Positions 1-7,035 of a DNA stretch of 25,891 nucleotides are shown piece by piece; the stretch's first letter is position 1, and every line of letters starts with the position of its first letter. Location: the NCBI GenBank assembly GCA_905479545.1, contig CAJQNE010000003.1, forward strand, positions 1 through 25,891. The letters are read 5' to 3'. This DNA is from an uncultured Gammaproteobacteria bacterium (lineage in GTDB: Bacteria > Pseudomonadota > Gammaproteobacteria > CAJQNE01). Below the pieces are notes generated by a model that saw only the letters and a program-made list of their open reading frames with translations, was not told the DNA's origin and did not search any database. The position numbers and the translations under genes were made by a program.

Positions 1-875
1 AAGGCGCTGCGGGTGTTTTTGAATACATCTACGGGCGCATTACGCATCGTTTTCCGGTCCATCGACAGCACGTCGTAAAGCTCGGCTATGGCCGCGCTGG
101 TTGGTTTGCCGTCGCAGGCTTTGTATACCTGGCGGCGCTGAATAATCGCGCCTTCGCCGCCTTCGAGGTGGAAGTTGTTTCTAATATTCGGCCAGTCACC
201 GGCTCCGACATAGCTAGCGAAGCGCTGCGCAAATTCTGCGACCGTCTCGTTGGCTGGCGCCGGGTCAACGGCCGCATCGGGTTGGGCATCCGGGTCGAGC
301 GCCACCAGTAGTAGCATCGGTTTGCCGTTGTTGTATACCGGCAGGCGTAACTCCGCCGACGCCTGCTCGCGCTTGTCTTCATAAGAAAGCTTAATGGCCT
401 GGGTAACTTTGGCGCGTTCTGCTGCGGGTAGCAGGTTGATTACATCGAGTTCGGGCTGAGGAATATTTTCGATATTGATTACCGCGTGTTTCACCTTGCG
501 GTTTTTCATGTCATCAAAATAAGCTTTCAGCGTGGTGTCCAGATCAATACCACCGCCATGGATATGGAACTGGCGTTTAATACTTTTCCAACTACCGAGG
601 CGGGTTTGTTTAGCAATTTTCTCGGCGTAGCGCTCAACGGCGGCTTGTTCCAGTGCCGTCGGCATTCGTTGTTCTGCTTGTTCTTGCCGTGCCGCTATCT
701 CCACGACGGCACCAGCTTCGGGATGCATACCCTGAGGCTGCATTTCCAGCAGAAAAGCGTTTGGCCCGTCATTCAGAGCGTCGTTAGTCGTCGGGTTTTG
801 TGCCCATGCCGGGGCCGCAGACAGGCTGATAGCGAGTAGGGCGGAATGTCCGAACCGTAAAGATAAGATCTGCAT
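1..875 (-). CDS. Exported protein of unknown function, 3' end outside window
   Basis: An uninterrupted minus-strand frame of 291 codons runs from the ATG at 875 off the left edge, so the C-terminus is missing. A GAGGAG Shine-Dalgarno sits 7 nt before this ATG and fixes the start. The first ~25 residues form a signal peptide (hydrophobic LLAISLSAA core, cleavage likely after AWA), so the product should be periplasmic or secreted. The mature part is mostly hydrophilic, with an Ala/Glu/Gln-rich helical stretch at about residues 60-95 and a segment carrying HIHGGGIDLD near residue 117. The visible part holds a single cysteine, in YKACDGKP near residue 256. I do not recognise the family and see no catalytic motif. 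An 18-bp palindrome about 100 bp upstream (978-995) is a candidate operator. That it is a real gene is well supported; its function is not. Confidence 0.8.
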   Translation of the reverse strand, partial: MQILSLRFGHSALLAISLSAAPAWAQNPTTNDALNDGPNAFLLEMQPQGMHPEAGAVVEIAARQEQAEQRMPTALEQAAVERYAEKIAKQTRLGSWKSIKRQFHIHGGGIDLDTTLKAYFDDMKNRKVKHAVINIENIPQPELDVINLLPAAERAKVTQAIKLSYEDKREQASAELRLPVYNNGKPMLLLVALDPDAQPDAAVDPAPANETVAEFAQRFASYVGAGDWPNIRNNFHLEGGEGAIIQRRQVYKACDGKPTSAAIAELYDVLSMDRKTMRNAPVDVFKNTRSA

Positions 876-1281
876 CGCAGGACTCCTCAATGGGCTAATT
901 CAAAGGCCGGATTTTTATCGTTGGTTATTTGGCTAGTGCGGTTAAGTTTGATCTCGCGTTGTCGAATTAGCCACGATTGTGTCTAACTAGACACATTTGT
1001 TGAGGCGGGGCGGGTCAGACCTTGTCATCTGGTGTTTTCTGAGCAGAGCTTAAACTCAAGGGTTCTAAATTTTCCGCTGCGCTCAATCGTCTGGTGGCAG
1101 GGAATAACCGCCAGGAAGCGATGATGGGTGACGAACGGAGTCGACAGCTGCTATCCAATATTTCCGGCCGTGCTGCAGAGCGTTACCCGCTGATAGTTCG
1201 CGTTTGCCAATATTTCTATATCGCTTTGGTAAATAATTAAGGCAGTATTGGCTGGTTAATTCGTAATTCGGATATAGTTTT
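876..1281. other. Intergenic region with palindrome and a possible decayed frame
   Basis: This 406-bp gap separates the leftward exported protein from the rightward LysR stump. It contains the 18-bp palindrome at 978-995. A plus-strand frame without stops runs from about 1043 to the TAA near 1243; its codons look fairly gene-like (for example GDERSRQLLSNISGRAAERY), but it has no ribosome site and I recognise no family. It may be the remnant of a gene lost in the same event that truncated the LysR gene. Nothing else is evident. Confidence 0.4.
978..995. promoter_or_regulatory. 18-bp perfect palindrome, candidate operator
   Basis: TGTGTCTA-AC-TAGACACA is a perfect inverted repeat with 8-bp arms and a 2-bp centre. 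It lies about 100 bp upstream of the exported-protein gene starting at 875 and about 290 bp upstream of the LysR stump. The TGTCTA...TAGACA shape is common among TetR/AcrR-family operators, but no TetR gene is in the window, so the cognate regulator is unknown. Confidence 0.5.
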
Positions 1282-1377
1282 ATGGACACCGATGGCCTGA
1301 GGCTGTTTGTACTGGCCGCCGATAAGCTCAATATCAGTGCTGCCGGCCGCCAGCTCGGCTTGGCGCCAAACCTGTAA
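1282..1377 (+). pseudogene. LysR-family regulator stump (N-terminal helix-turn-helix only)
   Basis: Thirty-one codons from the ATG at 1282 match the start of the intact LysR protein encoded at 3569 in 23 of 31 positions without a gap; both contain LNISAAGRQL in the DNA-binding helix region. The frame then ends at a TAA (1375-1377) that is itself the first triplet of a perfect hairpin. An intact LysR-type regulator is about 300 residues, so the recognition helix, linker helix and whole effector domain are gone, and the product cannot work as a regulator. The homology stops at the hairpin, which suggests a deletion or replacement with its endpoint there. A TATAGT box lies 3 nt before the ATG. 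I infer this was once a second LysR locus paralogous to the one at 3569. Confidence 0.8.
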
Positions 1378-1418
1378 CCCCAGCCGTGGTCGGTAGTTTG
1401 CTACCACGGCTGGGGTTA
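1375..1418. terminator. Perfect 16-bp stem hairpin, probable terminator of the crotonase gene
   Basis: Arms TAACCCCAGCCGTGGT (1375-1390) and its exact complement (1403-1418) flank a 12-nt loop. It lies 18 bp past the stop of the leftward crotonase gene and includes the stop codon of the LysR stump, so it could end transcription from either side. There is no U-rich tract on either strand, so Rho-independent termination is plausible but not certain. The perfect arms could also mark the scar of a lost mobile element. Confidence 0.5.
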
Positions 1419-1436
1419 GACCGTGATGGCAGAATA

Positions 1437-2285
1437 TTAGTCGTTAACTTCCTGAATACTGAGCAACATGTCCGGCCAGTTATGCTGGTTGTTCATGTCG
1501 TATTGCGCACCCTGCTCATCGGCATAAGTGAAACGTTTCAACGCCGGCGTTTGGCTGGTTGCCTGATACAGCCAATACGCTTCTTCACGAAGGGCTTCTG
1601 CGATTGGCATATCGATTGACGCATACACAGCCTGTTTGGTGGCATTGATAGAAGCCGCTGGCCAGCCTGCGATACGTTTTGCCAAGCGCTCGACAAATGG
1701 GCCAATTTCGTTGGCGTCCAGAGCACGGTTTACAGTGCCATAGAACTCGGCTTGATCCGCATCAAAATCCTCAGCCCCCAACACAATTTCCAGAGCACGG
1801 CCAAGGCCGGCCTGGCGCGCCATCCGTGAAGCCCCACCGCCACAAGGAAGAATGCCCATACCAACTTCCATCTGCATGAACTTGGCTTTTCCGCGAGCAG
1901 CAAATCGCATGTCGCAGGCCAGCGCAAATTCATGCCCGCCACCGCGTGCATACCCCTCGATTTTGGCGATAGTCGCTTGAGGCAACTTGCTAATACGTTC
2001 GAGCACGACCTGTAGATCGAGTAGCTTCGTTTCTTCACGGGAAACGGCTTTATTACTCATATCCTTTAGAAACTCAGTGTCGGCATGCGCAACAAAAATT
2101 TCAGGATGGGCAGACTGGAACACCACCACTTTTACGCTGCTGTCGGCCTCTAGCTTTTGCGCAAGCCGGTTTAGGTCAGCGAGCATCAGTAAGCCCTGAA
2201 TATTCACTGGTGGGTAGTCAAAAGTGACTGTGGCGATGGCGGCGTCAATTTTGACGTTAAATGTAGTGAATTGATCGTAGTTCAT
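1437..2285 (-). CDS. Enoyl-CoA hydratase/isomerase (crotonase) family protein
   Basis: The 282-residue product has the crotonase fold: an N-terminal beta segment with the ADSSVKVVVFQS strand, a first oxyanion-hole loop at about residues 60-69 (HPEIFVAHAD) and the second, GGGHEFALACD, at 115-125. Both acidic residues used by hydratases appear to be kept: Glu119 in GGGHEF and Glu140 in QMEVGMG, matching the two catalytic glutamates of rat enoyl-CoA hydratase. It probably hydrates or isomerises an acyl-CoA in the cytoplasm; the substrate cannot be read. The start is supported by AGAGGAA 6 nt before the ATG, and a promoter candidate lies at 2377-2405. The C-terminus extends some 20-30 residues past the usual core. 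No thiolase or acyl-CoA dehydrogenase gene is adjacent, so this is not a standard beta-oxidation operon. Confidence 0.88.
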   Translation of the reverse strand: MNYDQFTTFNVKIDAAIATVTFDYPPVNIQGLLMLADLNRLAQKLEADSSVKVVVFQSAHPEIFVAHADTEFLKDMSNKAVSREETKLLDLQVVLERISKLPQATIAKIEGYARGGGHEFALACDMRFAARGKAKFMQMEVGMGILPCGGGASRMARQAGLGRALEIVLGAEDFDADQAEFYGTVNRALDANEIGPFVERLAKRIAGWPAASINATKQAVYASIDMPIAEALREEAYWLYQATSQTPALKRFTYADEQGAQYDMNNQHNWPDMLLSIQEVND

Positions 2286-2376
2286 AGTGTGTTCCTCTTT
2301 CCCTGGCGGGTAACAAATATCAGTTAGCTAGCAGGCATGGTTGCCGTCGCGGACCTGATGTCCGAAACTGATAAAC

Positions 2377-2405
2377 ACTATATTTACATCGATATTATTG
2401 ATAAA
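2377..2405 (-). promoter_or_regulatory. Candidate sigma70 promoter of the crotonase gene
   Basis: On the minus strand TTTATC (2405-2400) and TATAGT (2382-2377) are 17 bp apart in an AT-rich stretch about 90 bp upstream of the crotonase ATG. The -10 matches the consensus in five of six positions; the -35 is weak, which would fit an activated promoter. Confidence 0.4.
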
Positions 2406-2557
2406 TGACCAATAAAAAGTTTCATAATTCGCTTTTTATATATAAAAATACGAAAAATGCCGCCGTTGACTAATCCAGCGCACAAAACACGCTGCACTAA
2501 AATCCGATGCGAATTCCAGTGCAACGCGGGTCATTAGGCGGTTGGCTACATCCTCGT

Positions 2558-3340
2558 TCAGGAGTAGCGAACCAACGCTCGGCTTTCGATGCTCTTTCGA
2601 GGGATGGAGCTGCCGGATGGATTAAGTAGATCGAGTGCGCTATGACCAACAAAACCGTGGCCACGATTGTCGAATACCGAGAAAATGGCGACTTCTTCCG
2701 GCGTCATTTCTGAGAGATAGAACCAGTCGTGATCTGGGTTGGCGATAAGCCCCAGCACTTCGCCGGTACGATCCGGATATTCGACCGCAATAGGAACTTG
2801 GTCATCAACGGTAATGCTGCGTGGGTGGATAAAACCCAACGGTGCAGTCAGCACCGGTTGCTCAACCGGGCGCCACACGTTTACCAAGCCATAATGACCG
2901 TTGCGGTAATCTGCAGCAGCAGTTTTTCGCAGTATGGATTCCAAACGTTCATCGGCGCTAGTAGCGGTGTAATCGCTATGCACATTGCGTGCAGCCCGCC
3001 GCGTGGCATTGGGGTCGTCTGACCGAAGCGTGTGATCGAACAGCGTTACTTCAATGGCTCCGGTGCTGTCTTTTAGCAGTTCAGCCAATTCTCGCTCATA
3101 CGCAGGCATCCACAGATTATTGCTATCGAAATGCGTTTCCTTGCTCGGCTGCACTCTGAATTCTATGGCATCGGCTTCGAATGTGAGGGGGGCGCCAGCA
3201 CCTCGCCTATCCGTCACTTCTACTTGGGTAGGGTTTAGTGTCGGGGCAAGCAACTGCCCTGCATTGCCGTCAGGGTCGACCCGAAAAGCCTGTAGTTCCG
3301 CTTTTCTTACATGGTAGTTAACAACGGCTGCATGTTTCAT
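2558..3340 (-). CDS. CmcJ/NvfI-type non-heme iron oxygenase-like protein
   Basis: The product has the pattern of the CmcJ/NvfI/GA4-desaturase-like family: VNVWRP near residue 153, a conserved NPDHDWFYLSEMTPEEV block at 201-217 and the terminal SIESRALVRY. Family members are Fe(II)/2-oxoglutarate-type oxygenases of natural-product pathways or proteins close to them. Candidate iron ligands are His121 and Asp123 (HSD) and His233 (GHSALD). I start at the ATG at 3340, giving 260 residues, because MKHAAVVNYHVRK resembles the usual family N-terminus; the frame is open to another ATG at 3400, and neither has a good ribosome site. It is divergent from the LysR gene at 3569, the usual layout of a LysR target, so control by that regulator is likely. 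Its substrate is unknown. It could be a hydroxylase, desaturase or an O-methyltransferase accessory protein as CmcJ is. Confidence 0.75.
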   Translation of the reverse strand: MKHAAVVNYHVRKAELQAFRVDPDGNAGQLLAPTLNPTQVEVTDRRGAGAPLTFEADAIEFRVQPSKETHFDSNNLWMPAYERELAELLKDSTGAIEVTLFDHTLRSDDPNATRRAARNVHSDYTATSADERLESILRKTAAADYRNGHYGLVNVWRPVEQPVLTAPLGFIHPRSITVDDQVPIAVEYPDRTGEVLGLIANPDHDWFYLSEMTPEEVAIFSVFDNRGHGFVGHSALDLLNPSGSSIPRKSIESRALVRYS

Positions 3341-3412
3341 GATGGAGTACCCGGATATATTTCTTCTGGTGAGGCAAGTGGCGACTCGGCCAATGAGCAT
3401 TTTTGTAAGTTT

Positions 3413-3427
3413 ATTGCTAACGCTAAT
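3413..3427. promoter_or_regulatory. Candidate LysR binding site (T-N11-A)
   Basis: ATTGCTAACGCTAAT lies between the divergent oxygenase and LysR genes and has the interrupted dyad with a T-N11-A core typical of LysR-type binding sites. It sits about 75 bp upstream of the oxygenase ATG. Such short motifs occur by chance in AT-rich DNA, so support is modest. Confidence 0.3.
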
Positions 3428-3531
3428 GAAGAAAAACAGGCGGTTGAAAGAGTCAGTTTTCGGTATTACGAAATAATAGTAAGCAGCAGGAGACGTGGAA
3501 ATAGTTGCGAAATCGAACTAATAAGCGCTGA

Positions 3532-3561
3532 ATGACCCTCAGTTTTCTTAATCACTATATA
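3532..3561 (+). promoter_or_regulatory. Candidate promoter giving a leaderless lysR transcript
   Basis: ATGACC (3532-3537) and TATATA (3556-3561) are 18 bp apart, and the -10 ends only 7 nt before the LysR ATG. Transcription would then start at or beside the initiation codon, which fits the lack of any Shine-Dalgarno sequence. Confidence 0.35.
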
Positions 3562-3568
3562 ACCGACC

Positions 3569-4489
3569 ATGGATATTGAAGGCATCCGGCTCTTTGTTAT
3601 GGCCGCCGATATGTTGAACATCAGTGCTGCCGGGCGTCAATTGGATTTAGCTCCGGCGGTTTCCAGTGCCCGGTTGTCGAAACTTGAAAAACAGCTGGGT
3701 GCCGACTTATTGCATCGCTCTACCCGCAAGGTGTCGCTGTCGTTAGAAGGTGCTGAGTTTTTACCTTTCGCACGCGAAATTCTGGCACAGGAAGAAGCGG
3801 CGAAAGCAGCACTTGGCCACAGCAATGCGGAAGTAACCGGCACACTCCGGTTTGCCGCTTCCAGCACCTTTGCCCAGCGTTATGTTGTGCCTTTGTTGCC
3901 AGAATTTTTGGAGCGCTACCCCGGTATCAATCTGGACTTAAAGCTATCGGACACCCAGATGAACCTAATTGATGGCGGCTACGATTTAGCGCTGCGAAAT
4001 TACGCGATTGAAGACAGCAGCCTGCGAGCACGCAAACTGGCGCACGACCAGCGAATACTCTGCGCCTCCCCCCGCTACCTGGCGAAGCACAACACACCCG
4101 TCACTCCGGACGACTTAAGTGAGCACCAGCTATTGAGTTTTGGCGGCGGTAAACCGCGAAAGCTCATGCCGGTACCACCGAATAGCCACGAGCGCCCTAC
4201 CGGCGAATTCCCACCACGGGGTGTTCGGAACCGGGTTCAATGTGACGATGGAAACAGTATGAAGATCGCCACGGAAGCGGGGGCCGGCATTGCTATGCAT
4301 TCGGTGTGGAGCGTGTATGAGGAAATACGCGAGGGCTCGCTGGTTCGCGTGCTGCCAGACTATGAGGTGGACGACCACTCAGCCATTTGGCTGGTATATC
4401 CGAAATCCAATGTACTGACAGCGAAGGTGCGGGTATTTATCGATTTTCTGCTAGAGAAAATTGGTGACCCGCCGGTGTGGGAGCGGTAG
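3569..4489 (+). CDS. LysR-type transcriptional regulator (CrgA/DsdC-like subgroup)
   Basis: The 306-residue protein is full length for the family. Residues 1-60 form the winged helix-turn-helix (LNISAAGRQLDLAPAVSSAR followed by LSKLEKQLGADLLHRSTRKV), then a linker helix, then the periplasmic-binding-protein-like effector domain from about residue 90 (GTLRFAASSTFAQRYVVPLL), ending with the typical FIDFLLEKI helix. It should be a cytoplasmic dimer or tetramer that binds DNA and senses a small ligand. It is divergent from the CmcJ-like oxygenase gene and upstream of the redox cluster at 5016, so either may be its target; the divergent gene is the more usual one. There is no ribosome site before the ATG and translation may be leaderless. 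Its nearest visible relative is the LysR stump at 1282. Confidence 0.93.
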   Translation: MDIEGIRLFVMAADMLNISAAGRQLDLAPAVSSARLSKLEKQLGADLLHRSTRKVSLSLEGAEFLPFAREILAQEEAAKAALGHSNAEVTGTLRFAASSTFAQRYVVPLLPEFLERYPGINLDLKLSDTQMNLIDGGYDLALRNYAIEDSSLRARKLAHDQRILCASPRYLAKHNTPVTPDDLSEHQLLSFGGGKPRKLMPVPPNSHERPTGEFPPRGVRNRVQCDDGNSMKIATEAGAGIAMHSVWSVYEEIREGSLVRVLPDYEVDDHSAIWLVYPKSNVLTAKVRVFIDFLLEKIGDPPVWER

Positions 4490-4523
4490 TGAAGGCTGGC
4501 GAAAAACTAAAAAACAACCCGTC

Positions 4524-4856
4524 GTCATCGCGAGCGTAGCGTGGCGATCTCTGCACCCCTAAACCAAGAGATTACCGCGTCGGTCCACTCCCCGCAGTGA
4601 CGGCGACTCTGTCATCGCGAGCGCAGCGCGACGATCTCTGCATCCTGAAACCAAGAGACAGCCACGTCGTTGCACTCCTCGCAGTGACGGTAACTTGTCA
4701 TCGCGAGCGTAGCGCGGCGATCTCTGCACCCCTAAACCAAGAGATTACCGCGTCGGTACACTCCTCGCAGTGACGGTGACTCTGTCATCGCGAGCGTAGC
4801 GCGGCGATCTCAGAATGCAAAGGCAGTGAGATTGCCGCGCTACGCTCGCAATGACA
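4524..4856. repeat. Four tandem copies of a palindromic intergenic repeat, 86-87 bp period
   Basis: Copies begin at 4524, 4611, 4697 and 4784, each opening with GTCATCGCGAGCG. The first three are 80 bp long, end in GCAGTGACGG and are separated by 6-7 bp (CGACTCT, TAACTT, TGACTCT). Each is an imperfect inverted repeat. The fourth has a different right half and forms a nearly perfect palindrome: the left arm (4783-4812) is matched by GAGATTGCCGCGCTACGCTC and flanking bases up to 4856. The sequence resembles the short interspersed GTCATTGCGAGC-type repeats scattered through many bacterial genomes. The array fills most of the 526-bp gap between the LysR gene and the redox cluster, and could terminate LysR transcription by forming strong RNA hairpins. 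I see no coding frame of interest in it. Confidence 0.88.
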
Positions 4857-4932
4857 GTTGTTAGTTCAACCAAACAGTTTTGTAGTTTCCAGTCCCTCCA
4901 AATTATCGCCTATTATATTCAAAACACGAAAA

Positions 4933-4961
4933 CTGATAGCCGATTCCGCTAATTTTATATT
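4933..4961 (+). promoter_or_regulatory. Candidate sigma70 promoter of the 5016-8751 cluster
   Basis: CTGATA (4933-4938) and TATATT (4956-4961) are separated by 17 bp; the boxes match consensus in four and five of six positions. The predicted transcript starts near 4968, about 48 nt before the ATG at 5016, leaving room for the AAGAGAA ribosome site. Confidence 0.5.
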
Positions 4962-5015
4962 CATCCGAAACACACTATCTTAACGGCCTACCTTCACAGC
5001 GTTAAGAGAATTTCG

Positions 5016-6008
5016 ATGAAAGCAATGACCCTGAACGAGTACGGTGAAAACGCCGTATTCCAAACCGCTGAGCTACCACAACCTGAAGTAAAGCCCGGTC
5101 ACGTGTTAGTTAAAATCGCTGCAACCAGCATCAATACCGTCGACACCATGATTCGGGTAATGGGTCAGGAAAACCTGCCATTTGCACCGGCTCTACCGGC
5201 TGTTTTGGGTATGGATTTCGCCGGTACCGTAGAAGCTGTCGGCGATAACGTAACCGATTATGCAGTGGGCGACGAGGTGTACGGCTGTGCCGGTGGTCTG
5301 GGCGATTTACAGGGTGCATTGGCCGAATACATGGTGGCCGACACCCGCCTGATTGCTCACAAAGCTAAAAACCTGTCGATGCGAGAAGCAGCGGCGCTAC
5401 CCCTGGTAGCCATTACCGCCTACGAAGGTTTGCAACGCGCAGGCGTTACAGCAGGGCAACGTGTACTGGTACACGGCGGCGCTGGCGGTGTTGGCCACGT
5501 GGCCCTGCAGTTGGCCCGCTACTTCGGTGCCAATGTTTATTCCACCGGCAGTAAAGACCAACAGTTAGCGCTCATCGAAAAAATGGGTGCTACCGCCATT
5601 AACTACCGCAACGAAAGCGTTGAAGACTATGTAGCAGCCCACACCGGAGGCACCGGTTTTGATGTGGTGTATGACTCAGTGGGCGGTGAGAATTTAACCA
5701 ACTCGTTTGCCGCGACTAAATTAAATGGCCATGTCGCAACAACAGTATCTTTGCTTGAGCTCGACTTATCGCCGGTGCACTTCAGCGGGCTTTCGCTACA
5801 CGTAGTGTTTATGTTGATCCCAATGATTCACGACCAAGGCCGTGAAGAACACGGAAAAATTCTTCGCGAGCTAAGCACGATTATTGAAGCTGGCCACTTA
5901 ACACCACTGCTCGACGACAACCGTTATTCCCTGGCTGAAGTTGGCGATGCTTATGCCCGACTTAGCAGCGGCGAAGCGATTGGCAAAGTGGTTGTGGACG
6001 TTCAATAG
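5016..6008 (+). CDS. Quinone oxidoreductase-like MDR-family NAD(P)H-dependent oxidoreductase
   Basis: The 330-residue product has the medium-chain dehydrogenase layout: an N-terminal GroES-like domain (PGHVLVKIAATSINTVD at about 27-43, then GMDFAGTVEAVG) and a central Rossmann domain with the nucleotide-binding signature VLVHGGAGGVGHVALQLAR near residues 150-168. The catalytic-zinc motif GHE of true alcohol dehydrogenases is absent (the position reads GMDFAG), so it should act without zinc, like quinone oxidoreductases or enone reductases, in the cytoplasm using NADPH or NADH. AAGAGAA lies 6 nt before the ATG. It leads the cluster with the flavin monooxygenase 25 bp downstream. The real substrate, possibly an enone or quinone, cannot be read. 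Confidence 0.9.
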   Translation: MKAMTLNEYGENAVFQTAELPQPEVKPGHVLVKIAATSINTVDTMIRVMGQENLPFAPALPAVLGMDFAGTVEAVGDNVTDYAVGDEVYGCAGGLGDLQGALAEYMVADTRLIAHKAKNLSMREAAALPLVAITAYEGLQRAGVTAGQRVLVHGGAGGVGHVALQLARYFGANVYSTGSKDQQLALIEKMGATAINYRNESVEDYVAAHTGGTGFDVVYDSVGGENLTNSFAATKLNGHVATTVSLLELDLSPVHFSGLSLHVVFMLIPMIHDQGREEHGKILRELSTIIEAGHLTPLLDDNRYSLAEVGDAYARLSSGEAIGKVVVDVQ

Positions 6009-6033
6009 GATTCCGAGAATAGGTTTTCAGGCC

Positions 6034-7035
6034 ATGAATTCAGCGTCGCACACTAAAACACAGAGCCCGTCGAACGATAACGCTATGCCGCGTTTCGAAG
6101 CGATAAACGCCGGGTACAACGCCGTTTTTCAGCCCGGCCGGCTGAGCGTCGGTTTAGTTGCGCCGCTGGATAATTATGCAAACGGCGCGGTGCCGGAGCT
6201 GGCGAACCATTTACAGCGCATCGCCTTAGCCGACCAGTTAGGCTTCGCTGCCATCTGGTTACGCGACGTGCCATTCAATGTGCCATCGTTCGGCGATGCC
6301 GGACAGGTGTTTGATCCTTTCGTTTATCTCGGTCTGCTGGCCGGCCAAACCAGCAACATCGCCCTGGGTGTCAGCAGTATCGTTCTACCGCTGCGACACC
6401 CGGCGCATGTTGCCAAAGCGGCTGCCAGCGTCGACGCCTTATCCGGCGGTCGGCTTATTTTGGGTATTGCCTCGGGTGATCGGCCGGAAGAGTATCCGGC
6501 ACTCAGTCTACCGTTCGATAATCGCGGCGATCGCTTCCGGGCAAGTTTTGATTACATTCGAGGCATGGCCGAAACCACGCCCGCTTTTGAGAATGCCTGC
6601 GGGAGCCTCGATGGCCGCATCGACATGTTGCCGAAACCCAACGCTGGCAAACTGCCATTGTTAATAACCGGCAGCAGCCAGCAAAGCCCGGATTGGGTCG
6701 CCCGCAATGGCGATGGCTGGATGATTTATCCACGGGAGCCGAAGATTCAGGGGCGAATTATTAGCGGCTGGCGAGAGCGCAGCATGGCGGCGGGCCTAGC
6801 TGCCCGACCCGTTATGCAGCCGCTATACATCGACTTAACTGAAGATCCCGATTCTGCACCAGCACCTATCCACCTGGGCTTTCGTCTGGGTGTTCGCCAA
6901 CTCGCCGCTTATTTGCGAACGCTGCAAACGATCGGCGTCAATCATGTGGCATTGAACCTGCGTTTTAATCAGGCTGATATTGAACCCACCTTAGAGCACT
7001 TAGCTAATGAGCTGATGCCAGAGTTTTCCCAATGA
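6034..7035 (+). CDS. Luciferase-like (LLM class) flavin-dependent monooxygenase
   Basis: From the ATG at 6034 the product has 333 residues and a bacterial-luciferase TIM-barrel pattern: RLSVGLVAPLDNY at the first strand, LADQLGFAAIWLRDVP for the flavin-side loop, then VLPLRHPAHVAKAAASVDALSGGR and LILGIASGDRPEEY, all typical of the group; the overall look is that of the BA3436-type subgroup. Members use reduced FMN and O2 to oxidise small organics. An in-frame ATG at 5941 lies inside the previous gene and would add an atypical N-terminus; another at 6085 is possible. The stop overlaps the SDR start (ATGA, 7032-7035), so the two are translationally coupled. The partner supplying reduced flavin is not obvious; the MDR or SDR neighbours use nicotinamide cofactors. 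Confidence 0.87.
   Translation: MNSASHTKTQSPSNDNAMPRFEAINAGYNAVFQPGRLSVGLVAPLDNYANGAVPELANHLQRIALADQLGFAAIWLRDVPFNVPSFGDAGQVFDPFVYLGLLAGQTSNIALGVSSIVLPLRHPAHVAKAAASVDALSGGRLILGIASGDRPEEYPALSLPFDNRGDRFRASFDYIRGMAETTPAFENACGSLDGRIDMLPKPNAGKLPLLITGSSQQSPDWVARNGDGWMIYPREPKIQGRIISGWRERSMAAGLAARPVMQPLYIDLTEDPDSAPAPIHLGFRLGVRQLAAYLRTLQTIGVNHVALNLRFNQADIEPTLEHLANELMPEFSQ

Noticed and set aside
86..382. 98-residue minus-strand frame at the left edge
   Set aside because: It is an out-of-frame shadow of the exported-protein gene, with an Arg/Thr-rich implausible composition.
1083..1331. 82-residue minus-strand frame in the gap before the LysR stump
   Set aside because: No recognisable motif or ribosome site, and it overlaps the LysR stump in the opposite direction.
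1375..1421. Integron attC site (GTTAGAC at the right edge)
   Set aside because: The left edge lacks the matching RYYYAAC box, and the arms are perfectly paired without the unpaired bases typical of attC.
4524..4856. CRISPR-like array of four repeats
   Set aside because: The whole 80-bp unit is conserved, including what would be spacers, each unit is palindromic, and no cas gene is present.
5941..6033. N-terminal extension of the luciferase-like monooxygenase
   Set aside because: It overlaps the end of the MDR gene, and the protein family normally begins shortly before the first barrel strand.
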